DNA from: RGIG3528 sp045629005
GTDB lineage: Bacteria > Bacillota > Clostridia > Lachnospirales > Lachnospiraceae
Assembly: GCA_045629005.1 (NCBI GenBank)
Contig: JAZQQJ010000021.1
Coordinates: forward strand, 1 to 48,858
DNA length: 48,858 nt
Direction of reading: 5' to 3'
Position 1 is the stretch's first letter. Every line of letters starts with the position of its first letter. Below are positions 42,975 through 48,858 of the stretch, in pieces. The notes below the pieces were generated by a model. The model had not been told where the DNA came from and made no database searches. It was given only the letters and a program-made list of their open reading frames with translations. Both the position numbers and the translations under genes were made by a program.

Positions 42975-44210
42975 CTAATATCCAAAATTGCTTCCGACAA
43001 GAATATTACACTGCAAAAGTTGTTGTTTCGACTGTTGGCTAACAAAGTCAAACAAACTCCTTTGTCGAAAAGTGATGATTGAACCTCTGTTAAATTCTTC
43101 CAGAATGCTCAATAGTTCTTTGTTATCTTGATAAACAAAAGCTGTCATCCCTTGTCCCGTCAGCCAGATTTCAAAATCTGAATGATTTTTTATTTCGCAT
43201 ATTCTTGGAATGTATTCAATCAAATATTTACTTTCAAAAAGGAATGGTAAAACCACTAATGTTTTTGTATAAGGCATTGCGGAAATAATACGTTTTAATT
43301 CTTCCAATTTCTTTTTATGACATAATTCTACAGTTCCATCTTCCTTCATTGTCATTCCGTCAGCACTCTGTGCAGCTGATAAAATATATTCTTCCGCTTC
43401 GTCCGTATCAAGCATATTGGAAGCTATATTGGCTATCTGCTCAGATAAGAGGTATTTTGAATACTCTTTTTTATTAAGAGAAATATAGCGATTTATTACC
43501 CTAACTTTATATCTGCGTTTCCCTTTAGCTGACACCTCAAAACATATATCTTTTATCATTTCTCTTATAAGTTTCCAGCTTTCGGGCTTAGGGTCATTAA
43601 CCATGACCCTGTGCCCTTCTTTTTTAACTAAGTATCTGTAAAAATATTTTTCCAGAAATGTCTCTCGACATGTTCCCAGTCTTTTTCCCGAATCAAGCAG
43701 AAAACAGACGTTCCACAAAACACCCAAGTTTGAGCGGATATTCCAATCGCCGATAACAATTACCCTTTCAACATTGTCAGCAACTCTTTTAATATTTAAG
43801 AATGCTGTTGAGGTATTATTTTCCAAAGAATTTACGTCATCAATTATTAGAATAGTATTATGCGCTCCCAAATGTGAAACAAGGTCTGAAAGCATTTTGA
43901 CTGATGTAAAGTATATATCACAATATTCTTCAATATTCTGAAGAGATTTTGTTGTATAAACTCTATATGATGACAGTGTACTAAGGTGTGACCATTTGCT
44001 TAATTGCTTCATCCATCTATTGATTACATTGACTTCTGACGATACAATTACAATCTTCTTCTTTTCGAACATGTCATACTTTAATTCATACATTGCGGTC
44101 AGAACTGAAGTTATTTTACCCATTCCGGGCTCCATACAAATCAGACATCGCATATGCTCATTAATAAATCCGATAGCTTTTTTCTGATTTTCATCTGCTT
44201 TAAATACCAT
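42975..44210 (-). CDS. SNF2-like helicase-family protein with eroded ATPase motifs
   Basis: 411 aa. The N-terminus follows phage SNF2 helicases (DENQKKAIGFI, then Walker A-like MEPGMGKITS, VSSEVNVINRWMKQLSKW). The Walker A has Ile where Thr normally follows the Lys, and the DEAH position reads IIDDVNSLEN, so ATP hydrolysis is doubtful. The later RLGTCRETFLEKYFYRY matches the region after motif III in phage relatives, but no clear motif VI arginine finger is seen. It lies 14 bp after the VapE gene and 13 bp before the RT gene, and starts after GGGAGGGGACGGAT. It may act as a nucleic-acid-binding scaffold; that is inference. Confidence 0.75.
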   Translation of the reverse strand: MVFKADENQKKAIGFINEHMRCLICMEPGMGKITSVLTAMYELKYDMFEKKKIVIVSSEVNVINRWMKQLSKWSHLSTLSSYRVYTTKSLQNIEEYCDIYFTSVKMLSDLVSHLGAHNTILIIDDVNSLENNTSTAFLNIKRVADNVERVIVIGDWNIRSNLGVLWNVCFLLDSGKRLGTCRETFLEKYFYRYLVKKEGHRVMVNDPKPESWKLIREMIKDICFEVSAKGKRRYKVRVINRYISLNKKEYSKYLLSEQIANIASNMLDTDEAEEYILSAAQSADGMTMKEDGTVELCHKKKLEELKRIISAMPYTKTLVVLPFLFESKYLIEYIPRICEIKNHSDFEIWLTGQGMTAFVYQDNKELLSILEEFNRGSIITFRQRSLFDFVSQQSKQQLLQCNILVGSNFGY

Positions 44211-44224
44211 ATCCGTCCCCTCCC

Positions 44225-45448
44225 TTATGAAGCACGCTTTATAAAGGCTTTCTGAACTCCATACCCGGGAATTCTTAATTTACCGCTTGAATTTCCGGAA
44301 TAAACCGTCCAAGAACTGATACGCCGCATAATTCCCTCCAGTTCAAAAGCATCACTTTTCTTCATATCCTGTCGTTCATGCTTTAAACACTCGCACCAGA
44401 TTTGCATTAAACAGACTTTATCGTTGTTCAGCAGTTCAAGGTATTCCTCAATCAATCCTTCCCTAGGGTCCGACTCCATAGCATTGCATTGTTCATGTAA
44501 AGCCATTTTTTCTGTCTCGTCATCCAAATACAGAGATTCACCTGCTTTATAAAGCGCATAGCTTTCAGCCCAAAGCTGATCAATTTCTGCATCTGTAAGA
44601 CTCCATACAGGATTTTTTCCATGTCCGCTAAGTTGAACCGGCCAAAATCTTCTATTTCCGGTAATATCACGTAAAAAGCCGTCTTTAGCATTTGTGGTTC
44701 CAATTAAAATGCCACTTCGCGGATGTGTGTCAACATAAGTTCCGTATGGCACTCTATATTGGTCATTTGACCTTGATAAAAAAGATTTTACCGTTTCGAC
44801 ATCCACCTTCTTTAATCCGGCAAGTTCGCCAAGTTCTGTAATCCATATCCCTTGAAGTTTTTCTGCGGCTGTTTTGTCTTTCATATCCGAAATAGTCATT
44901 GAATCGCTGTACCATTCTTTAGCCATTCGTCTTATAAGGGTACTTTTTCCTATACCCTGTTCCCCGCATAAAACAAGCATGTTATCAAACTTGATTCCGG
45001 GATTGTAAACTCTGCTTATTGCTGCAACGAACGTTTTTCTTGTTACCGAACGTACATAAGCGTTGTCTTCAGCACCCAGAGTATCAATAAAAAGCTTTTC
45101 TAGTCTTTTTTTTCCATCCCATTTCAAGCCTTCTATATATTCAATTACAGGATGGTATCTTCTTTCCGAAGAAAGGTAGGCGAATAGGGCATCTCTGCAT
45201 TTTGCAGGGGCGTAAATGTCATATTCCTTTTCAAGAAACATCTCAAAACAAGAGAAATCTGTGCCATTCCATCCAGGAGATGTTTTGGTCCAAGGAACTG
45301 AACCCTTAATGTCAATTGCCTTCTTCATATCGTTATAAACAATTCCCGACAGACGAATATCGTGCTTAATGATCAACGCAATATTTGCTATGCTGCTGAT
45401 AATACATCCCCGTGGATCACATGCAAGTAGTCTTTTCCAGTCTTCCAT
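44225..45448 (-). CDS. VapE/VirE-family P-loop ATPase (phage replication helicase-like)
   Basis: 407 aa. Walker A CGEQGIGKSTLIRRM, Walker B IWITELGELAGL, and the family motifs SFLSRSNDQYRVPYG and GTTNAKDGFLRDITGNRRFWPV are intact. The N-terminal primase domain found in many longer VapE proteins is missing. These ATPases replace helicase loaders or helicases in phage and satellite replication modules. The gene sits between DUF2815 and the SNF2-like gene, as in clostridial prophages. GGAGGTACATGCC precedes the start. Confidence 0.9.
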   Translation of the reverse strand: MEDWKRLLACDPRGCIISSIANIALIIKHDIRLSGIVYNDMKKAIDIKGSVPWTKTSPGWNGTDFSCFEMFLEKEYDIYAPAKCRDALFAYLSSERRYHPVIEYIEGLKWDGKKRLEKLFIDTLGAEDNAYVRSVTRKTFVAAISRVYNPGIKFDNMLVLCGEQGIGKSTLIRRMAKEWYSDSMTISDMKDKTAAEKLQGIWITELGELAGLKKVDVETVKSFLSRSNDQYRVPYGTYVDTHPRSGILIGTTNAKDGFLRDITGNRRFWPVQLSGHGKNPVWSLTDAEIDQLWAESYALYKAGESLYLDDETEKMALHEQCNAMESDPREGLIEEYLELLNNDKVCLMQIWCECLKHERQDMKKSDAFELEGIMRRISSWTVYSGNSSGKLRIPGYGVQKAFIKRAS

Positions 45449-45463
45449 GATGGCATGTACCTC

Positions 45464-46006
45464 CTAGTTTAAATAATCATCAGAAGCAATCACCTGAACA
45501 GGCTTAAATTCCTGCTGAGCAGTTATCCTTCCACCAACATACTCACCATCTTTAATCTTTTGAATGTTCCCAAGCCATGCTGAAATACCTTTCAAACCTG
45601 AAAAGTTGTATGGATGAAAAACAACACTGACGTTTGCAAAGCATCCGGAATAAAGCTCTGTATGATTTGTTATTGAATTGCATTTATTATCAACAATCTG
45701 TGGTGCTTCTGTGCTCTTTGCATTAATGTAGTAACTGTTGTTGAAAATAGGATTATCCGGACTATCTACATCCCCATCATGAAGAGGTGATTTCATATTG
45801 GGAGGCATCTTGCCTCCCCATGTAGATAATGATTCTGATGTTACTTTGGCTAATATTTCTGTTACATTCTTTACGGTTTCAGTATCTTCTTTTGGGATAA
45901 CCAAAGCTGCTGAGTACTTCTCTGTCCCGCCATAGCTGGATTTGGGTTTCCAGCAATTAACGTATGCTAAACGGCAGGGTACAATTATTCTGTTGTTCTT
46001 GCTCAT
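45464..46006 (-). CDS. DUF2815 phage protein (ssDNA-binding-like)
   Basis: 180 aa. The sequence CRLAYVNCWKPKSSYGGTEKYSAALVIPKED with SPLHDGD, NPIFNNSYYINAKS and SGCFANVSVVFHPYN ... KGISAWLGNIQKI is characteristic of DUF2815, found in phage replication modules and likely an OB-type single-strand-binding protein. It precedes VapE by 15 bp. In phages a DNA polymerase gene usually stands nearby; none is present here. Confidence 0.88.
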   Translation of the reverse strand: MSKNNRIIVPCRLAYVNCWKPKSSYGGTEKYSAALVIPKEDTETVKNVTEILAKVTSESLSTWGGKMPPNMKSPLHDGDVDSPDNPIFNNSYYINAKSTEAPQIVDNKCNSITNHTELYSGCFANVSVVFHPYNFSGLKGISAWLGNIQKIKDGEYVGGRITAQQEFKPVQVIASDDYLN

Positions 46007-46015
46007 AATAATCTC

Positions 46016-46309
46016 CTATATTTGCAGGGCTTCATCATAAAACTGCCCATATTTTTGTGAATCGAGTATTGATAATTTGCTTACGCCATACGCTTCAAGA
46101 AGACCTTTAATTTCTTTTTCTTTTCCTTCTTTAGCTTTCTTCGACAGAAGCTCTCGAATAACCGATTCTGTTACATTGCTACTGTTTTCTACTTTATTAT
46201 CTTCAATTGAGATTTGATAATGCTGTAACAAAAGTTCCAGTGATGCTTCAATTGCTTCTAAATTCTCAATCATTTGTGAAATAAAGTTTTCCATGATTTC
46301 TATCGGCAT
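46016..46309 (-). CDS. Small phage-type protein (rrp5-like)
   Basis: 97 aa, first gene of the operon; AAAGGAGGG lies 8 bp before the ATG. An N-terminal helix (MENFISQMIENLEAIEASLELL) is followed by a C-terminal VIRELLSKKAKEGKEKEIKGLL..YGVSKLSIL segment. That segment resembles small proteins annotated as rrp5-like next to replication genes in clostridial prophages. No catalytic motif. It is 9 bp upstream of DUF2815. The leader contains the inverted repeat at 46341-46429. Confidence 0.7.
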   Translation of the reverse strand: MPIEIMENFISQMIENLEAIEASLELLLQHYQISIEDNKVENSSNVTESVIRELLSKKAKEGKEKEIKGLLEAYGVSKLSILDSQKYGQFYDEALQI

Positions 46310-46340
46310 GAGCTGATCCCTCCTTTCTTCTTTTTATTAT

Positions 46341-46429
46341 TTGCGAAAAGTGCACTACGCTTTTAGAAAAAATTTAACAATCAAACCATAAAACCTAGGA
46401 GGTATTACAAAGCGTAGTGTAATTCGCAA
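46341..46429. repeat. Long inverted repeat H1 preceding repeat copy 1
   Basis: TTGCGAA 46341-46347 pairs with TTCGCAA 46423-46429, then TGCACTACGCTTT 46351-46363 pairs with AAAGCGTAGTGTA 46409-46421 with one G-T pair. The loop is 45 nt and contains AGGAGGT at 46397-46403. It lies between the operon's first start codon and the 70-bp repeat. As RNA it would be a stable hairpin on either strand; each arm also carries a TTGCGA promoter-like hexamer. Confidence 0.85.
46402..46429 (-). promoter_or_regulatory. Candidate promoter of the RT operon within H1
   Basis: Minus-strand TTGCGA (46424-46429), 16-bp spacer, TAATAC (46402-46407). The leader would start near 46395 and keep most of one H1 arm. 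If the start were slightly earlier, the leader would include CCTCCT (46397-46402 on the opposite strand), complementary to the AGGAGG ribosome site of the first gene. Confidence 0.45.
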
Positions 46430-46433
46430 CATA

Positions 46434-46503
46434 GATGATGGATATGATTGCTATCGCATCATCCTTCCAATTTATTAGACGAGGCCGCAGATGGCCGTTT
46501 TGG
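46434..46503 (+). repeat. 70-bp structured repeat, copy 1
   Basis: Identical over all 70 bases to copies 2 and 3. Hairpin A: GATGATG pairs with CATCATC and GATA with TATC around TGATTGC, leaving one bulged G. Hairpin B: CCAA pairs with TTGG and GGCC with GGCC around GCAGAT. The repeat begins at the first paired base of hairpin A and ends at the last paired base of hairpin B. Confidence 0.95.
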
Positions 46504-46507
46504 TCAT

Positions 46508-46599
46508 ATGCTTTTCTTGACTGCATTCTCAGAAAGAGTGAGGATTACACCGACTCCCTAACTTATTCTTTCTATACGAGAATGCAGTAGAATTCGCAT
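46508..46599 (+). repeat. Long hairpin H2 between repeat copies 1 and 2
   Basis: CTGCATTCTC 46521-46530 pairs with GAGAATGCAG 46578-46587; directly inside, AGAAAGAGTGAG 46531-46542 pairs with CTTATTCTTTCT 46562-46573 using two G-U pairs; ATAC is bulged. ATGC 46508-46511 can pair with GCAT 46596-46599 at the base. The loop is GATTACACCGACTCCCTAA-like (about 19 nt). It shares no sequence with H1. Confidence 0.88.
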
Positions 46600-46603
46600 C
46601 ATA

Positions 46604-46673
46604 GATGATGGATATGATTGCTATCGCATCATCCTTCCAATTTATTAGACGAGGCCGCAGATGGCCGTTTTGG
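46604..46673 (+). repeat. 70-bp structured repeat, copy 2
   Basis: Identical to copy 1; the 13 bp upstream (AATTCGCATCATA) also match copy 1 with one difference. It starts 170 bp after copy 1 and lies upstream of the 568-aa gene. Confidence 0.95.
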
Positions 46674-46683
46674 CTAGTAAGTT

Positions 46684-46717
46684 CATTTTCCCGCACATCT
46701 TCCTTATTGCGGAAATG
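46684..46717 (+). repeat. Hairpin downstream of repeat copy 2
   Basis: CATTTTCCCGCA 46684-46695 pairs with TGCGGAAATG 46708-46717 with two single-base bulges; loop CATCTTCCTTAT. From 46718 to 46932 the DNA is AT-rich without a gene; ATGATGG/CCATCAT at 46834-46862 is a further weak dyad. Confidence 0.6.
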
Positions 46718-46932
46718 CTGTTTTGTCTTTCGACAGTGTGAAGAGTATCACGTTTTCATTCTCATAAAAACCATGATTCATAATCAAAACATTTGATATT
46801 CTTTCTCATTTTAGAGGTTATTTTTCTCAAAAAATGATGGTATTTTCCAATATTGCCATCATTATTTCAATCCTCATAGTCAGAAGTTCTCATAATAAAA
46901 GAAAGCATAAGAGAAATAGCAAAAAATCTTGT

Positions 46933-46961
46933 TTGAAACAAACCAATGTAAATGATAAAAT
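46933..46961 (+). promoter_or_regulatory. Sigma-A promoter of the 568-aa gene
   Basis: TTGAAA (46933-46938), exactly 17 bp, TAAAAT (46956-46961). The leader is about 33 nt and ends in TGGAGAGG before the ATG at 47002. The gene therefore does not depend on transcription through the repeats. Confidence 0.8.
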
Positions 46962-47001
46962 AAAAATCGTTCCTGAGGAATCTTTGGAGAGGCGATTATA
47001 A

Positions 47002-48708
47002 ATGAGTACAAACATTCTTTTTAGAGAAATATTTCAAAGTCTTGACCAAGTCATAAAGTCCGGTGATACCGATGAATCACTGTATGAAGCAATTTATATA
47101 CGCGAAAACCCTTTTGAATCCGAAATTAATTCGATTAATATACAATTAGAAGCTCTTGAGAAAAAAAAAGCAGTTTTAAATCCTTTGTATAATCAATCCG
47201 AAATCAATAAAATATCTTCACTTTGTCAAAAACTTGAAATTAAAATAGAGGCACTGGAAAAGTTCAAATGTGATCCAGACGATATTAGAAATTTATGGTT
47301 CAACCGGAAAAATCCGCCTAGAAAAAACTGGAAATTTGCAGAAGAAAGAAAACTCATCATTTGTGAAAAAATATGGCATTATTTTTCAAAGGAACATAAT
47401 GTAGACTTCAGCACTCTTTTTGAAACAATAAGATGTAAAATGCAAAGCTTTGAAAGCAACCATAACTCAGATGATTATCCTCTAACCTATAAGAAAGCTA
47501 TTATTTCATTCTATCAAATATTGTATGACACCATATTTGCTTGGGAAAAGAACAATGATAATCCGATTCAACAAGCTTTAATTTTCTCTGTACTATTTGC
47601 TTCACTCTACCACTTTTATTTTGCAATAGAATATTCTGCTGAAAATGAAGCTTATCCTCAAGACACAATCTGTTCGTGCTATTTGAACATTCAAAAAATT
47701 GCAAACAAAGAAAAGGGAATCGTTTCTTTTGATTTTAGAACTAATACGTCTTATGACCAAATATGCGAATTTGGAATCAGCATAGACGGATTTAATCCAA
47801 GAGATATGTCAGCAGTCCTAAAAGAAGATTCCTTACATATTGTACTCGATAACAAAGGTGTATCCTTTACTATTCCTAAAAATAATAATTGGAGAAGATG
47901 TGCCGATGAATTAAATAAGAACAAAAAACAGATATACGAAATCGCAAAAGATTTAGAGGGAAAAATACAATATAACGATGAAATTGTCGGCGTACTATCT
48001 TCAAAACAAGAACAGCATCGCCTTAAATATGAAATGTATCACGTTGACTATTTTACTCACAGAATCATTGAAGAATATCTCTATAGAAATTCAATTACGC
48101 CTCTATCCATTAATGACATTACCTCAACAAAGGAGTATGCTTTTAGACGTACTTCAATAGGCGTTAATGTTATCGTTTATCTTCCAAAAGAAAATGCGAT
48201 TTTTTTAGGCATGCGCTCAGACGAATCAGAATATAACAATGGAGGAAAGTTATATCTTTCCGTTGTAGAAACCGTTGACAATGTCCATACAGATTTTTCC
48301 GAAACCACGTCAGGAAATGAATGTGCAATAGTAAGAGCTATAAAACGTGGTATGAAAGAAGAAATAGGTATTTTGCCTACTTGGTACCAAAATGAAGACA
48401 TACATATAGTAAGCGCATTTTATACAAATGATTATCAGCAAGATAATATATTTGCTATAGTAATCCTTAATGAAAATATGAATTTTACCGGACTCCAACA
48501 AGCGGTAGACAGTTCAGAGGATTATCATTTTGAATTCAAGGGTAAACCTGTCCCTATTATCGCCAAAAGCAACTCATTATCATCAGAAATCATATCATTT
48601 ATTATAAGAAATCATGATAAAATGATTTCTCAAACTGAATATGGTCTATACACATTCGTAAAATGGTTTAATAATAATCTTAATAGTAGCATTAACGAAG
48701 ATTACTAA
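47002..48708 (+). CDS. Large coiled-coil protein with C-terminal Nudix-like domain
   Basis: 568 aa, AT-rich, cytoplasmic. Residues about 40-80 form a predicted coiled coil (INIQLEALEKKKAVL, KLEIKIEALEKF). Residues 100-380 are mainly helical with no family I recognise. Residues about 386-500 look like a Nudix fold: VIVYLPKENAIFLGMRS, then NECAIVRAIKRGMKEEIGI, where the RExxEExG core reads RGMKEEIG, so one catalytic Glu is Gly. Activity is uncertain; it may bind rather than hydrolyse nucleotides. It has its own promoter and terminator and is bracketed by 70-bp repeat copies 2 and 3. An effector or cargo role for the neighbouring RT system is inference. Confidence 0.85.
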   Translation: MSTNILFREIFQSLDQVIKSGDTDESLYEAIYIRENPFESEINSINIQLEALEKKKAVLNPLYNQSEINKISSLCQKLEIKIEALEKFKCDPDDIRNLWFNRKNPPRKNWKFAEERKLIICEKIWHYFSKEHNVDFSTLFETIRCKMQSFESNHNSDDYPLTYKKAIISFYQILYDTIFAWEKNNDNPIQQALIFSVLFASLYHFYFAIEYSAENEAYPQDTICSCYLNIQKIANKEKGIVSFDFRTNTSYDQICEFGISIDGFNPRDMSAVLKEDSLHIVLDNKGVSFTIPKNNNWRRCADELNKNKKQIYEIAKDLEGKIQYNDEIVGVLSSKQEQHRLKYEMYHVDYFTHRIIEEYLYRNSITPLSINDITSTKEYAFRRTSIGVNVIVYLPKENAIFLGMRSDESEYNNGGKLYLSVVETVDNVHTDFSETTSGNECAIVRAIKRGMKEEIGILPTWYQNEDIHIVSAFYTNDYQQDNIFAIVILNENMNFTGLQQAVDSSEDYHFEFKGKPVPIIAKSNSLSSEIISFIIRNHDKMISQTEYGLYTFVKWFNNNLNSSINEDY

Positions 48709-48724
48709 TGATTATTTATCAAAA

Positions 48725-48758
48725 GAGTCAGGAGATGATTCCCTGACTCATTTATTTT
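48725..48758 (+). terminator. Terminator of the 568-aa gene
   Basis: GAGTCAGG 48725-48732 pairs with CCTGACTC 48742-48749 around AGATGATTC, followed by ATTTATTTT. It begins 17 bp after the stop. A further short dyad, TTATTTTG/CAAAATAA, follows at 48753-48770. Confidence 0.8.
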
Positions 48759-48788
48759 GTGCAAAATAATCAATTCAAAGTAAATGTT

Positions 48789-48858
48789 GATGATGGATAT
48801 GATTGCTATCGCATCATCCTTCCAATTTATTAGACGAGGCCGCAGATGGCCGTTTTGG
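48789..48858 (+). repeat. 70-bp structured repeat, copy 3
   Basis: Identical to copies 1 and 2 over 70 bases. Identity begins exactly at the GATGATG stem (the base before differs), and the copy ends on the last base of the window. The AATTCGCAWCATA flank and the long hairpin found before the other copies are absent. More sequence, possibly more copies, must lie beyond. Confidence 0.95.

Larger units (their letters stand above)
46341..46673 (+). ncRNA. Candidate tandem structured RNA: two units of variable hairpin plus conserved 70-nt domain
   Basis: Unit 1 is 46341-46503 (163 nt) and unit 2 is 46508-46673 (166 nt). Each has a long hairpin whose stem and loop sequences differ entirely, then AATTCGCAWCATA, then an identical 70-nt domain with two hairpins. 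The units are separated by only 4 nt. The hairpin base is kept as a pair although its bases differ (46341:46429 T-A, 46508:46599 A-T). In H2, two G-T pairs are valid as G-U only in plus-strand RNA, which favours plus-strand transcription. No ORF with a ribosome binding site fits. The promoter is uncertain: TTGCGA-17-TAGAAA at 46341-46369 is possible. The reverse transcriptase operon diverges from it by 32 bp. Confidence 0.6.

Noticed and set aside
46341..46673. Canonical retron msr-msd
   Set aside because: A retron ncRNA lies directly upstream of its RT on the same strand and is single copy. Here the units are tandem, divergent and five genes away, and the RT is group II-like.
46605..46796. 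63-codon ORF through repeat copy 2
   Set aside because: No ribosome binding site, starts inside the folded repeat, and the tail has no protein-like character. Kept only as a low-interest finding.
46434..48858. CRISPR array
   Set aside because: Repeats are 70 bp, spacing is 100 bp and then 2.1 kb, the first interval is a hairpin and no cas genes are present.
46604..48858. Integron cassette with attC sites
   Set aside because: The repeats fold as two separate hairpins, without the R/L box layout of attC, and no integrase is in the window. A cassette-like role by another mechanism stays open.

Overview
The window looks like a draft contig from a low-to-medium GC Gram-positive anaerobe of the Clostridia, most plausibly Lachnospiraceae. 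The evidence is the gene content: a CIRCE-controlled htpG, a YjfB-family small protein, heterodimeric ABC exporters, MalFGK-type sugar ABC genes with Thr/Pro-rich lipoproteins, strong AGGAGG ribosome binding sites, and tRNA genes without encoded CCA. This assignment is inference; there is no rRNA gene to settle it. Both ends of the window lie inside repeats: a 63-bp tandem array on the left, and on the right the exact last base of a 70-bp repeat. That is how short-read contigs usually end.

Layout. 1-575: six 63-bp hairpin repeats. 575-4360: uridine kinase, a fluoride riboswitch with a cation:proton antiporter gene interrupted by one in-frame amber codon, a small protein, a nitroreductase, a hairpin-rich non-coding stretch, and tRNA-Thr and tRNA-Pro. 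4418-15517, all on the minus strand: HAD phosphatase, htpG with CIRCE, an operon of two ABC exporter halves, DJ-1 protein, MBL hydrolase and manA, then serC-serA. 15518-18334: a second 63-bp hairpin array of the same family in the opposite orientation, a DUF4177-like protein and EF-P. 18335-27736, plus strand: RDD membrane protein, a CUT1 sugar ABC transporter, a secreted thermonuclease-like lipoprotein and a large lipoprotein with four near-identical OB-fold-like modules. 28059-38824, minus strand: a nucleotide-salvage operon (HAD/guanylate-kinase-like fusion, two DHH phosphoesterases, metallophosphoesterase), yjfB, a lipoprotein, then mgtC, a GGDEF/EAL protein, pyrE and an esterase. 39127: glyA.

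The accessory region is 40435-48858 and is visibly more AT-rich. A minus-strand operon (46309 to 41723) encodes a small rrp5-like phage protein, a DUF2815 protein, a VapE-type P-loop ATPase, an SNF2-like helicase with eroded motifs, and a free-standing group II-like reverse transcriptase with an intact YADD box. This is the layout of a clostridial phage replication module, but with a reverse transcriptase and no DNA polymerase.

Directly divergent from it are two tandem units of about 165 nt. Each consists of a long hairpin whose sequence differs between units, followed by an identical 70-nt two-hairpin repeat. A plus-strand gene for a 568-aa coiled-coil/Nudix-like protein follows, with its own promoter and terminator, and then a third identical 70-nt repeat at the end of the window. 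I think this combination of reverse transcriptase, phage-type replication proteins, an array of structured RNA-like repeats and a bracketed effector-like gene is the candidate undescribed system. Its function cannot be read from the sequence.
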